Source: Sphingosinicella soli (GTDB lineage: Bacteria > Pseudomonadota > Alphaproteobacteria > Sphingomonadales > Sphingomonadaceae). From it: a DNA stretch of 64,000 nucleotides. The translations under genes were made by a program, and so were the position numbers. Each line of letters begins with the position of its first letter. The first letter of the stretch is position 1. The stretch spans positions 51,703 through 115,702 of the forward strand of contig NZ_JACHNZ010000004.1 of the NCBI RefSeq assembly GCF_014199685.1. The letters are read 5' to 3'. The notes beneath the pieces are model-generated. The model saw only the letters and a list, made by a program, of their open reading frames with translations, searched no databases and had not been told where the DNA came from. Positions 49,297 to 58,152 of this stretch are shown here, one piece after another.

Positions 49297-49400
49297 CCCC
49301 TCTCCTTCAGGGGAGGGGTTGGGGTGGGGCAGTGCCGCTTCTCCAACGCCGGGCTTGAGGATACGCCCCACCCCCGGCCCCTCCCCTGAAGAGGAGGGGG
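49297..49400. repeat. Palindromic intergenic repeat (REP/BIME-like), likely bidirectional terminator
   Basis: A left arm (49297-49330) and a right arm (49365-49400), both C/G-runs with a CTTCAG/CTGAAG core, are near-perfect reverse complements around a 34-base centre. Each arm also holds a small hairpin. Such elements recur between genes in many proteobacterial genomes, as I recall. Here it separates convergent gcvPB and a hypothetical gene, so it may end transcription in both directions. Confidence 0.75.
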
Positions 49401-49407
49401 GAAAGTG

Positions 49408-50229
49408 CTAACCCTCCGGGTCGGCGGTGAATTCGCTGAAGCGCCAGCCTTCGGCGCCTTGATCGAAGTAGAAGGCGTAGGGCGCGCAGAATACGGCGAA
49501 GCGATTGTCTTCGGGTTGCGGCTGCGCTCTGCCCATGCATTCGCGGACGGTCGGGGTGAACAGGCCCATCCAGATCGAATCGAAGCGGTCGGCAGTGAGT
49601 TTCCGGCCTTCGAAGAGGAACGGAAAGCGGGTCAGCGCCTTGACGGTCGCGGCGTCGCCTGTGGCGGCGGCAGTGGCGAAACGGGTCCAGTCGGCTGCGA
49701 ACGATGCTACGGCGCCGGGATTGCTCACGGCGGCCGGTTCCAGTTCCAGCTTCAGGATGCGCTTGTCGTCCCACTGTTCGTGGTAGGTGACGCGGGCGCG
49801 CATCCCGTTTTCGATGGGAACGGGCGGATCGCCCCGGTTCGTGAAGCTCGCGCCTGATGGCTGGAACCCGCGCCAGTAGCCGAACGTGACGCCGCCGACG
49901 GTGAAGCCTTCCCATGTGCGGTAACGATAGCCGATGTCGCCCTGGCTGCGGGCTTCGCGGCGTTCCCGTGTCCAGGCATCGCTGACGATGCCTTCGGCCA
50001 CCTTGATGTCGCGGCCTTCAGCCATCACGCCCTTCATCGCGTGGTAATCCCAAAGCGGAATGAGCATCACCAGAAACGTGAGCGCGGCGAACACCAGAAG
50101 CACCTTCGACCAGCGCTGCGCCTTGCTGCGGCGGCGCCCGATGGCCGCCAGAATGAACAGCGCGAGCGGGATCGCAAAGAACACCCATTCCTCGTAGCGC
50201 GTGTTCGCGATGTCGAAGACTGTCTGCAT
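49408..50229 (-). CDS. Hypothetical membrane-anchored protein
   Basis: A 273-residue protein with two N-terminal membrane helices (about 17-34 and 44-63) and a soluble C-terminal domain containing several Trp and Tyr residues. Start ATG at 50229; the upstream frame overlaps xseB on the other strand. I do not recognise a family. Confidence 0.7.
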   Translation of the reverse strand: MQTVFDIANTRYEEWVFFAIPLALFILAAIGRRRSKAQRWSKVLLVFAALTFLVMLIPLWDYHAMKGVMAEGRDIKVAEGIVSDAWTRERREARSQGDIGYRYRTWEGFTVGGVTFGYWRGFQPSGASFTNRGDPPVPIENGMRARVTYHEQWDDKRILKLELEPAAVSNPGAVASFAADWTRFATAAATGDAATVKALTRFPFLFEGRKLTADRFDSIWMGLFTPTVRECMGRAQPQPEDNRFAVFCAPYAFYFDQGAEGWRFSEFTADPEG

Positions 50230-50372
50230 CAATGCGCCTTGCTTGCCCCGCGCCCCTCCGCCGGATGCTGCGGCGTTTGAGTGCGCCGTGCAAGCCATCA
50301 GCCCAAAGCCCTGTTGACCGGCGGGCATCGCCCGTCCAAAACGCCCTGCATGGACCGAAGGCAGGGAGTCTG

Positions 50373-50624
50373 ATGACCGGCGCAGATACGGCATCGCTGG
50401 ATGGGATGAGCTTTGAAGCTGCGCTCGCGCGGCTGGAGAAGATCGTGCACCAGCTCGAGGCCGGCGAGGTCGATCTCGAAGCCTCGATCGGTCTTTACGA
50501 ACAGGGCCAGCAATTGAAGGCCTTCTGCGAATCGAAGCTGAAGGCGGCGCAGGCCCGCATCGAACTCATTCAGCTCGGCCCCGACGGCGAACCGAAGGGC
50601 ACGCGGCCCTTCGACACCGAATAG
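50373..50624 (+). CDS. xseB: Exodeoxyribonuclease VII small subunit
   Basis: An 83-residue XseB, the small subunit of exonuclease VII. The family signature SFEAALARLEKIVHQLEAGEVDLEASIGLYEQG (about 13-45) is complete. GGGAG lies 4 bases before the ATG at 50373. It is followed by ispA after 8 bases, a common pairing. Confidence 0.95.
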   Translation: MTGADTASLDGMSFEAALARLEKIVHQLEAGEVDLEASIGLYEQGQQLKAFCESKLKAAQARIELIQLGPDGEPKGTRPFDTE

Positions 50625-50632
50625 GCGCGCAG

Positions 50633-51529
50633 GTGTACGCTTCGCTCAGTCTGAAACCCGCGCTCGACGCGATCGGAACCGCGATCGATCAGCGCTTCGA
50701 CAAACTTCTCCCCGTGCCTTCCGATCCGCGCCGCCGTCTCGTGGAGGCGATGCGCTATGCCGCGATGGGCGGCGGCAAGCGGATGCGCCCCTTGCTCGTG
50801 GTGGCATCCTGCGACCTGTTCCATGTCGACAAGGAGCGCGCGCTTCGCGCCGCGATCGCCACCGAATGCGTGCATGTCTACAGCCTCGTCCACGATGATC
50901 TGCCGTGCATGGACGACGACGACACGCGGCGCGGCAAGCCGACGCTGCACAAGGCGTTCGACGAGGCGACCGCCGTGCTTGCCGGGGACGCGCTGCAGGC
51001 GCTCGCGTTCGAGGTGCTCTCCGACGAGGCCACGCACGAAGACCCCTATGTGCGCTCCGAGCTTGTTCTCGAACTTGCGCGCGCGAGCGGTCCCGGCGGC
51101 ATGGCGGGCGGGCAGATGATGGACCTCGTCGCCGAGACGGAGACGTTCGACCTGCCGACGACGACGCGGCTTCAGCAATTGAAGACCGGCGCGCTGATCG
51201 GGTTTTCGGTGGAGGCCGGCGCGATCATGGGCAAGGCGAACGCCGAAAGCCGAATGAAGCTGCGCGGCTATGCGCGCGATCTCGGCCTCGCCTTCCAGAT
51301 CGCTGACGATCTGCTCGACGTGGAAGGCGAAAGCAGCCGCACGGGAAAAGCCGTGCGCAAGGACGCAGGCGCGGGCAAGGCGACCTTCGTGTCGCTGTTC
51401 GGCATCGAGCGCGCGCGCAAGCAGGCGGAGATGCTGATCGATCAGGCGATCGGACACCTGCACAGCTTCGGCCAGTCCGCCGATCTGCTGCGCGCAATCG
51501 CGCGCTTCGCGATCGAACGCGACCGCTAG
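50633..51529 (+). CDS. ispA: Farnesyl diphosphate synthase (polyprenyl synthetase family)
   Basis: A 298-residue trans-prenyltransferase condensing IPP with allylic diphosphates. The first aspartate-rich motif DDLPCMDDDD (near 87-96) and the second, FQIADDLLD (near 223), are clear. It starts with GTG at 50633. Farnesyl rather than geranylgeranyl specificity is inferred from the xseB-ispA context. Confidence 0.93.
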   Translation: MYASLSLKPALDAIGTAIDQRFDKLLPVPSDPRRRLVEAMRYAAMGGGKRMRPLLVVASCDLFHVDKERALRAAIATECVHVYSLVHDDLPCMDDDDTRRGKPTLHKAFDEATAVLAGDALQALAFEVLSDEATHEDPYVRSELVLELARASGPGGMAGGQMMDLVAETETFDLPTTTRLQQLKTGALIGFSVEAGAIMGKANAESRMKLRGYARDLGLAFQIADDLLDVEGESSRTGKAVRKDAGAGKATFVSLFGIERARKQAEMLIDQAIGHLHSFGQSADLLRAIARFAIERDR

Positions 51530-51551
51530 AACGGCAGCAGGGGGACACATC

Positions 51552-52046
51552 ATGCGCATCGGCGTTTATCCCGGGACGTTCGACCCGATCACGCTCGGCC
51601 ACATCGACATCATTCGGCGCGGCGCCAAGCTGGTCGACAAGCTGATTATCGGCGTGTCCACCAATCCATCCAAATCGCCGATGTTCACGCTCGACGAACG
51701 GCTGGATCAGGTCCGCCGCGAAATCGCGGGGATCGCGAACGGCACGATCGAAGTGGTGTCGTTCAATGCGCTGCTGATGGATTTCGCCGCAAGCCAGAAC
51801 GCAAGCATGATCGTGCGGGGCCTGCGCGCGGTTGCCGACTTCGAATATGAATACCAGATGGCGGGCATGAACCAGCAGCTGAACAGCGACATAGAGACGG
51901 TGTTCCTGATGGCGGACGTCGCGCTTCAACCCATCGCCTCGCGCCTTGTAAAAGAGATCGCCGTGTTCGGCGGGGAAATCATCAAGTTCGTGACCCCGTC
52001 GGTCGCGGCGGCGGTGAAGGCGAAGGTCGACGCGGCCAAATCATGA
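51552..52046 (+). CDS. coaD: Phosphopantetheine adenylyltransferase
   Basis: A 164-residue CoA-biosynthesis enzyme making dephospho-CoA. The nucleotidyltransferase TLGHIDI motif (near 15) and the second site ASRLVKEIAVFGGEI (near 133) are typical. It follows ispA by 22 bases. Confidence 0.96.
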   Translation: MRIGVYPGTFDPITLGHIDIIRRGAKLVDKLIIGVSTNPSKSPMFTLDERLDQVRREIAGIANGTIEVVSFNALLMDFAASQNASMIVRGLRAVADFEYEYQMAGMNQQLNSDIETVFLMADVALQPIASRLVKEIAVFGGEIIKFVTPSVAAAVKAKVDAAKS

Positions 52047-52111
52047 TGTTCAGAATGGGTGCAGCCTTTCCGGACTAGGGCGGGCGGCAAGGTGGAAATC
52101 GAGGGTTCAGC

Positions 52112-52885
52112 ATGACACGAGTATTGACTGCGCTGATTGCGATGCTGGCGTTCGCGACGGCGATGCCCGCTGCCGCGCAGGAAGCGGGAAAGATGTCGCC
52201 GGAGGCGGCGATGAAGGCCCTCGAAACCGCGCCGACAGCGAGCGCAGCAGTCGCCGCAACCGCCGCGCCGACGATTCAGGATCCCGAGAATGTGCTCCAT
52301 CTCGACCTTTCGACGGGCGGCCGCGTCTCCATTCTGATGCGGCCGGACTTGGCGCCGGGCCATATCGAACGGATCAAGACGCTGGTTCGGCGCGGCTTCT
52401 ACGACGGCATCATTTTCCACCGCGTGATCGAAGGGTTCATGGCACAGACCGGAGACCCGCAGGGCACCGGCCAGGGCGGCTCCGACCTTCCCGATCTCAA
52501 GGCGGAATTCAATGCGCTGCCGCACCTGCGCGGCACGGTTTCGATGGCGCGCACGCAGGAACCCGACAGCGCCAACAGCCAGTTCTTCATCATGTTCATG
52601 CCGATGACCGGGACGATGGACGGCAATTACACCGGATGGGGCCGCGTGTTTTCGGGCATGGAATTCGTGGACAAGATCGCGCGCGGCGAACCGCCCGCGA
52701 CGCCCTCGCGCATCCTGAAGGCCTCGATCGGGGCCGACAACGTGCCGCCCCCTCCCTCGCCGCCCACGGTTGCCGCAACGGCGGTGGAGCCGACTGCGGT
52801 TCCCGCGCCCGCCGAGGCTGCGACTCCGGCCCCGGCCGCGACTCCCGCGACTCCGGCACCCGCTCCGGTCCCGCCGCAGAACTGA
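52112..52885 (+). CDS. Periplasmic cyclophilin-type peptidyl-prolyl isomerase
   Basis: A 257-residue exported PPIase. A signal peptide ends AAAQ, the cyclophilin domain (about 60-205) has [15 protein letters not shown] and [10 protein letters not shown], and the tail is a low-complexity Ala/Pro repeat (about 210-257) of unknown role. It ends one base before queA. Confidence 0.92.
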   Translation: MTRVLTALIAMLAFATAMPAAAQEAGKMSPEAAMKALETAPTASAAVAATAAPTIQDPENVLHLDLSTGGRVSILMRPDLAPGHIERIKTLVRRGFYDGIIFHRVIEGFMAQTGDPQGTGQGGSDLPDLKAEFNALPHLRGTVSMARTQEPDSANSQFFIMFMPMTGTMDGNYTGWGRVFSGMEFVDKIARGEPPATPSRILKASIGADNVPPPPSPPTVAATAVEPTAVPAPAEAATPAPAATPATPAPAPVPPQN

Positions 52886-52886
52886 C

Positions 52887-53912
52887 TTGCGCGTCGACGA
52901 TTTCGATTTCGCGCTTCCGCAGGATCTGATCGCGCTTCGTCCGGCGAGCCCGCGCGATGCGGCGCGGATGCTGCTTGTGCGGGAGGGCGGGCTGAACGAC
53001 CACGTCGTGCGCGATCTCCCCGCGCTGCTCGCCCCCGGCGACGTGCTCGTCTTCAACGATACGCGCGTCATCCCCGCGCAGCTTTTCGGCCGCAAGGGCG
53101 ACGCGAAGATCGGCGTGACGCTGCACAAGCGCGAGGGGCCCTATGAATGGCTCGCCTTCGTGCGCAACGCCAAGCGGCTGAAGCCCGGCGACCGAATCGA
53201 TTTCGGCGCGGGGCTGGACGGCACCGTGCTGAACAAGGCGGCGGACGGCAGCATCCTGTGGCGCTTCGAATGCGAAGGCCCGCTCGAAGCGGCGCTGCAC
53301 GGGGCGGGCACCATGCCGCTGCCGCCCTACATCGCGGGAAAGCGCCCCGCCGACGCCCGCGACGCCGAGGATTATCAGACGATGTTCGCGGCGCGCGAGG
53401 GCGCGGTCGCCGCGCCGACGGCCGCGCTGCACTTCACGCCCGACCTGATCGCGGCGCTGGATGCGCGCGGGATCGCCCGCGAGACGCTGACGCTGCACGT
53501 CGGCGCGGGGACGTTCCTGCCCGTGAAGGTGGACGACACGCGCGACCACCGGATGCACGCCGAATGGGGCGAGGTGAGCCCCGAAGCGGCAGCGCGGCTG
53601 AACGCGGCGCGCGCGGCGGGCGGGCGCATCATCGCCGTGGGCACCACGTCGCTGCGCCTTCTGGAGAGCGCCGCGCGCGAGGACGGTGTGATCGCGCCGT
53701 TCAGCGGCGACACCGACATCTTCATCACGCCCGGCTACCGCTTCCGCGCCGTGCAGGGCCTGATGACCAACTTCCATCTGCCGCGTTCGACGCTGTTCAT
53801 GCTGGTGAGCGCGCTTGCGGGACTGGAGACCATGCGCGGCGCATATTCACACGCGATCGCGAACGAATACCGTTTCTATTCCTACGGCGACGCGAGCCTG
53901 CTTCTGCCCTGA
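52887..53912 (+). CDS. queA: S-adenosylmethionine:tRNA ribosyltransferase-isomerase
   Basis: The queuosine enzyme that moves ribosyl from SAM to preQ1-tRNA, 341 residues. The N-terminal [19 protein letters not shown] and the [10 protein letters not shown] and [20 protein letters not shown] segments are diagnostic. The only start that matches the family N-terminus is TTG at 52887, directly after the PPIase stop; longer frames read into the previous gene. It pairs with tgt downstream. Confidence 0.94.
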   Translation: MRVDDFDFALPQDLIALRPASPRDAARMLLVREGGLNDHVVRDLPALLAPGDVLVFNDTRVIPAQLFGRKGDAKIGVTLHKREGPYEWLAFVRNAKRLKPGDRIDFGAGLDGTVLNKAADGSILWRFECEGPLEAALHGAGTMPLPPYIAGKRPADARDAEDYQTMFAAREGAVAAPTAALHFTPDLIAALDARGIARETLTLHVGAGTFLPVKVDDTRDHRMHAEWGEVSPEAAARLNAARAAGGRIIAVGTTSLRLLESAAREDGVIAPFSGDTDIFITPGYRFRAVQGLMTNFHLPRSTLFMLVSALAGLETMRGAYSHAIANEYRFYSYGDASLLLP

Positions 53913-53968
53913 CCGTTTCGCGCGGCGGGCCGGTTCCCTCTCGCGGGTGTTCGGTCTATGGGGCGGCG

Positions 53969-55096
53969 GTGACCGACCGCTTTTCCTTTTCCGTCCATGC
54001 CCGCGAGGGCCGCGCCCGCACGGGCACCATCCGCATGCTGCGCGGCGAAATCCGCACGCCCGCGTTCATGCCCGTCGGCACCGCCGCGACCGTCAAAGCG
54101 ATGAAACCCACGGACGTGCGCGCGACGGGCGCGGACATCATCCTGGGCAACACCTATCACCTGATGCTGCGCCCCGGCGACGAGCGCATGGCGCGCCTCG
54201 GCGGCCTGCACCGCTTCATGGGGTGGGACCGGCCGATCCTCACCGATTCGGGCGGCTATCAGGTGATGAGCCTTTCGGACCTCACCAAGGTGACCGAAGA
54301 GGGCGTGCGCTTCGCCTCGCACCTCGACGGTTCAAGGCACCTGCTGACGCCCGAACGCTCGATGGAGATCCAGCGCAATCTCGGCAGCGACATCGTGATG
54401 GCGTTCGACGAATGCACCGCGTTTCCCGCACCGCACGCCGTCGCCGCGAAATCGATGGAAATGTCGATGCGCTGGGCAAAGCGTTCGCGGGACGCCTTCG
54501 ACGGTCACGCGCACGCGGGCCGCGCGGCGCTGTTCGGCATCCAGCAGGGATCGATGTTCGAGGATCTGCGGCGGACGTCGTCTGGGGCGCTGACGGAGAT
54601 CGGCTTCGACGGCTACGCGATCGGCGGGCTCGCGGTGGGCGAGGGGCAGGCGCAGATGTTCGAGGTGCTCGATTATGCGCCGGGGCTGCTGCCCGAAGAC
54701 CGGCCACGCTACCTGATGGGGGTCGGCAAGCCCGACGACATCGTGGGCGCGGTGCAGCGCGGCGTCGACATGTTCGACTGCGTGCTGCCGACGCGATCGG
54801 GCCGCAACGGGCAGGCCTTCACGCACGACGGGCCGATCAACCTTCGCAACGCCCGCTTCGCGGAAGACACAGGCCCGCTCGACCCGGATTGCAGCTGCCC
54901 GGTCTGCGCCACCTGGAGCCGCGCCTATATCCACCACCTGGTCCGCTCGGGCGAAATCCTGGGCGCGATGCTGATGACCCAGCACAACCTCTCTTTTTAT
55001 CAGCAGTTGATGGCGGGGCTGCGACAGGCCATCGCAGAGGGGCGGCTGGAGGCGTTCGCGCGCGCGTTCGTCAGCCGCTACCGAAGGGAGACCTGA
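53969..55096 (+). CDS. tgt: Queuine/preQ1 tRNA-ribosyltransferase
   Basis: A 375-residue TGT that swaps guanine for preQ1 in tRNA. The acid/base Asp is in [12 protein letters not shown] (near 92), the nucleophile in [15 protein letters not shown] (near 270), and the zinc site in CSCPVC (near 310) with a later HH pair. Start is GTG at 53969. It overlaps the next gene by one base. Confidence 0.95.
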   Translation: MTDRFSFSVHAREGRARTGTIRMLRGEIRTPAFMPVGTAATVKAMKPTDVRATGADIILGNTYHLMLRPGDERMARLGGLHRFMGWDRPILTDSGGYQVMSLSDLTKVTEEGVRFASHLDGSRHLLTPERSMEIQRNLGSDIVMAFDECTAFPAPHAVAAKSMEMSMRWAKRSRDAFDGHAHAGRAALFGIQQGSMFEDLRRTSSGALTEIGFDGYAIGGLAVGEGQAQMFEVLDYAPGLLPEDRPRYLMGVGKPDDIVGAVQRGVDMFDCVLPTRSGRNGQAFTHDGPINLRNARFAEDTGPLDPDCSCPVCATWSRAYIHHLVRSGEILGAMLMTQHNLSFYQQLMAGLRQAIAEGRLEAFARAFVSRYRRET

Positions 55097-55866
55097 TGGC
55101 GATTGTCGAGATCGAGCGCTGCGGGGGTTACGCCGTCGTCACCATGAACCGCCCCGACGCGATGAACGCGCTTTCGGCGGCGCTGCGCAGCGACCTCGCG
55201 CGCGCGTTCGACGCGCTGGAGGCTGATCCCGACATCCGCGTTGCGATCCTGACCGGCGCGGGCGAGCGGGCGTTCACCGCCGGGCTCGACCTCAAGGAAC
55301 TGGGATCGGGCGCGTCGAGCCTTGCCGACGCCGTCACGAAAGAAGACCCGGTGAGCGCGATCGGACGATTTTCAGGCCCGGTGATCGCGGCGATAAACGG
55401 GGTCGCCATCACCGGGGGCTTCGAACTCGCGCTCGCCTGCGACGTGCTGATCGCGTCGGACACCGCGCGCTTCGCCGATACGCATGCGCGCGTCGGCCTG
55501 ATGCCCGGCTGGGGGCTGAGCCAGCGTCTGAGCCGCGCGATCGGCGTTGCCCGTGCCAAGGAACTGTCGCTGACCGGCAATTTCATCGACGCCGCGACGG
55601 CGGATCGCTGGGGCCTCGTGAGCCGGGTCGTCGCGCCTGCCGAATTGATGCCGACGGCGCGGCGCGTTGCGGAGGATATGCTGTCGGCCGATCCCGAGAC
55701 GCTGAAGGCGCTCAAGGCGCTGATCGACGACGGGTTCGCGCTCCCCTTCGGTGAGGCGATGGCGCTGGAGACGGCGCGGGCGGCGGGCAATAGCGCGATC
55801 GGCGCCGCAGCGGTCGAGGCGCGGCGAAAGGCCGTTCTCGACCGGGGCCGCACGCAGGCGGGCTAG
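55096..55866 (+). CDS. Enoyl-CoA hydratase/isomerase family protein
   Basis: A 256-residue crotonase-fold enzyme. The oxyanion-hole segments AFTAGLDLKELG (near 60) and NGVAITGGFELALACDVLIAS (near 100-120) are present, with the catalytic-Glu region near 123 (HARVGLMPGWG). The ATG at 55096 is coupled to the tgt stop (TGATG). Its stop is shared on the two strands with the converging hydratase gene. The acyl-CoA substrate is unknown. Confidence 0.88.
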   Translation: MAIVEIERCGGYAVVTMNRPDAMNALSAALRSDLARAFDALEADPDIRVAILTGAGERAFTAGLDLKELGSGASSLADAVTKEDPVSAIGRFSGPVIAAINGVAITGGFELALACDVLIASDTARFADTHARVGLMPGWGLSQRLSRAIGVARAKELSLTGNFIDAATADRWGLVSRVVAPAELMPTARRVAEDMLSADPETLKALKALIDDGFALPFGEAMALETARAAGNSAIGAAAVEARRKAVLDRGRTQAG

Positions 55867-56675
55867 CGCCCCTTGAAGTTCGCCGGGCGCTTTTGCAGGA
55901 AGGCGCTGACGCCTTCCGCGAAATCCTCGGTCAGCCCTGCGAGGCGCTGGTTGCGGCGCTCGACCATCAGGCCTTCGCTGAGCGTCGTGTCGAGGCACTG
56001 GCGCAGGCCCTGACGGATCAGCGCATACGCCTTCGTCGGGCCCTTCGCGAGCCGCGCGGCGAGCGCCTGCGCCTCGGCCGCAAGCGCTTCATCGTCGACC
56101 ACCTTGTAGATCATGCCCCATTCGAGAGCCTGCGCGGCGGGCACCTTTTCGCCCAGCATCATCATCGCCTGCGCCCGCGCGCGGCCGGCGAGGCGCGGCA
56201 GGAGCCATGTCGAGCCGACATCGGGCACGAGGCCGATATTGATGAAGGCCTGCAGGAAATAGGCGGAGCGCCCTGCGATGACGATATCACCGGCAAGCGC
56301 AAGCGATGCCCCCGCCCCCGCCGCCGGGCCGTTGACGGCGGTGATGAACGGCAAAGGCAGATCGAGCAGGCGTTCGAGCAGCGGGTTGAAATGGCTTTCG
56401 AGCACCTTTCCGGTATCCGCCAGACCGGCAGGAAGACCGCTGCTGTCCGGCGCCGCGCCCGCGTTCCCGCCCGAAAGATCGGCACCCGAGGAAAAGCCGC
56501 GCCCCGCGCCTGTGAGCAGCAGGACACGCGCGGTGCCGCCGTCGCGCACCGCGTCGATCGCGTGGATCATCTCGCCCACCGAATGCGTGCTGAGACCGTT
56601 CAGCACCTCGGGCCGGTTGATGGTGAGCGTCGCGATGCCGTCCTGTTCGTCGAGCAGGATATGTTCGTAGGCCAT
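55863..56675 (-). CDS. Enoyl-CoA hydratase-related protein (PaaG/PaaB-like)
   Basis: A 270-residue crotonase-fold protein resembling the PaaG-type isomerases (INRPEVLNGLS, GFSSGADLSGG, NGPAAGAGASLALAGDIVIAG near 115). The ATG at 56675 fits GGGAG spacing better than one six bases upstream. If truly PaaG-like it would act on ring-epoxide CoA esters in phenylacetate breakdown, which could connect to the amine operon, but that is a weak inference. Confidence 0.85.
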   Translation of the reverse strand: MAYEHILLDEQDGIATLTINRPEVLNGLSTHSVGEMIHAIDAVRDGGTARVLLLTGAGRGFSSGADLSGGNAGAAPDSSGLPAGLADTGKVLESHFNPLLERLLDLPLPFITAVNGPAAGAGASLALAGDIVIAGRSAYFLQAFINIGLVPDVGSTWLLPRLAGRARAQAMMMLGEKVPAAQALEWGMIYKVVDDEALAAEAQALAARLAKGPTKAYALIRQGLRQCLDTTLSEGLMVERRNQRLAGLTEDFAEGVSAFLQKRPANFKGR

Positions 56676-56779
56676 GCGCATCTCTCCCTGTCACTTTCCG
56701 GGAGATGCTTAGCGGCATCGGGCGACAAGGGAACCAGTCAATTGAAAGGGGCAGACGCCCGACCGGTTCCCCTGCCCGC

Positions 56780-57034
56780 TCAATCGTCGAAGCGCCGGTC
56801 GAGCACTTCGCCGGTCCGGCGGTCGAGCAGCAGTTCAACCCTGCGGTTGCGGTTGTCGCGGCCCTCCACCTCGATCGTAGAGCCCTTGATCTTGATCTCG
56901 TCGGCGCGCACGCCCTGTTTCGCGGCGTGCCTTTCGGCAGCGCCGAACGATATCGGCTTTGCGGCAGGCGCGGCTGCGGCGGTAAACGGCATTGCGGCCA
57001 CGAGCATGGCGGCGGGAAGGACGAATCGGTTCAT
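56780..57034 (-). CDS. Small exported PepSY-like protein
   Basis: An 84-residue protein with a signal peptide ending AAAA and a PepSY-like beta-hairpin/helix domain (EIKIKGSTIEVEGRDNRNRRVELLL, then RTGEVLDRRFDD). The ATG at 57034 has AAGGAG 7 bases upstream. It is divergent from the other PepSY gene. Confidence 0.75.
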   Translation of the reverse strand: MNRFVLPAAMLVAAMPFTAAAAPAAKPISFGAAERHAAKQGVRADEIKIKGSTIEVEGRDNRNRRVELLLDRRTGEVLDRRFDD

Positions 57035-57139
57035 GTGCATCTCCTTGCGTTGTCGCCGTATCGGTAAGCGCAGCGGGCTGACAGGCGGCCTGCCGGGATC
57101 GTCAGCGAAACGTCAGCGGCGGCCTGCTAGGCACCGGCG

Positions 57140-57490
57140 ATGCGTATGAGCCTGAAGCCCCGCCTTCGCGCAGTCTCGTTGACCCTGCTGGCCGCAACGG
57201 GCGCGCTGGCGCTTGCCTCCGGCGCGCCCGCAAAAGACAAGAAAGCACAGCACAAGGCCGCAGAGGCGACCTCGATCCGCGCCGCCGTGGAACGCGGCGA
57301 TATCCTGTCGCTGCCCCAGATACTGGCGCTCGCACAGGCCCGCGTGCCGGGCGACGTGCTGAAGATCGAACTCGAGCAGGACGACGGCGTGCTCAGCTAC
57401 GAGGTGAAGATCCTGACCAGAAAGGGCCGCGTCCGCGAGGTCGAACTCGATGCGCGCACGGGCGCGCTCATCGGCATCGAGGACGATTGA
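57140..57490 (+). CDS. Exported PepSY-domain protein
   Basis: A 116-residue secreted protein: signal peptide, then a single PepSY domain (about 45-116; ILSLPQILALAQARVPGDVL, ending DARTGALIGIEDD). Such proteins often sit with two-component systems and may modulate sensors or proteases. The stop overlaps the response-regulator ATG by one base (TGATG). Confidence 0.82.
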   Translation: MRMSLKPRLRAVSLTLLAATGALALASGAPAKDKKAQHKAAEATSIRAAVERGDILSLPQILALAQARVPGDVLKIELEQDDGVLSYEVKILTRKGRVREVELDARTGALIGIEDD

Positions 57491-58152
57491 TGCGCCTGCT
57501 GGTGGTGGAGGACGATCCCGACGTCGGCGACGACCTCGTCCGCGCGCTCGGGGATGCGGGCTTCCTCGTCGATCTCGCCGTGACGGGCGACGACGCCTGG
57601 TTCCGAGGCGATACGGAAAACTACGCCGCCGTCATCCTCGATCTCGGCCTGCCGCGCCTTGACGGCCTCAGCGTTCTGAGGCGCTGGCGCAGTGCGGGGC
57701 GCAACTTCCCCGTGCTGATCCTCACCGCGCGCAGCGAATGGACCGAGAAGGTCGAGGGCATCGACGCGGGCGCCGACGACTATCTCGCCAAGCCCTTCGC
57801 GATGGGAGAACTGGTGGCGCGGATGCGGGCGCTGCTGCGCCGCGCGGCCGGGCATGGTTCCCCGCTGATCCGTATCGGCCGCCTGACGCTCGATACGAGC
57901 CGCATGTCCGCGCACGTCGATACGCGCGCGATCCGCCTGTCGCCGCTCGAATACCGGTTCCTTGAATTCCTGGCGCATCAGCGCGGCGGCATCGCGGCGG
58001 TGCACGATATCGCCGAGCATCTTTACGGCACCGCCGATGCGGGCGACGCCAACGCGATCGAGGCGCTCGTCACCCGGCTGCGCCGCAAGACCGGCCAGGG
58101 CGTCGTGGAGACCCGGCGCGGCTTCGGCTACGTTCTTTCGGAGGACGGCTGA
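57490..58152 (+). CDS. OmpR/PhoP-family response regulator
   Basis: A 220-residue response regulator with a receiver domain (about 1-115; phospho-acceptor Asp in VILDLGLPRLDGL near 51; KPF near 102) and a winged-helix DNA-binding domain (about 125-220). Start ATG is at 57490 (the preceding TTG is less likely), with GAGGA upstream. It is coupled to the PepSY gene and to the kinase (TGATG). Confidence 0.9.
   Translation: MRLLVVEDDPDVGDDLVRALGDAGFLVDLAVTGDDAWFRGDTENYAAVILDLGLPRLDGLSVLRRWRSAGRNFPVLILTARSEWTEKVEGIDAGADDYLAKPFAMGELVARMRALLRRAAGHGSPLIRIGRLTLDTSRMSAHVDTRAIRLSPLEYRFLEFLAHQRGGIAAVHDIAEHLYGTADAGDANAIEALVTRLRRKTGQGVVETRRGFGYVLSEDG

Noticed and set aside
49297..49400. CRISPR array
   Set aside because: There is a single inverted pair, not regularly spaced direct repeats.
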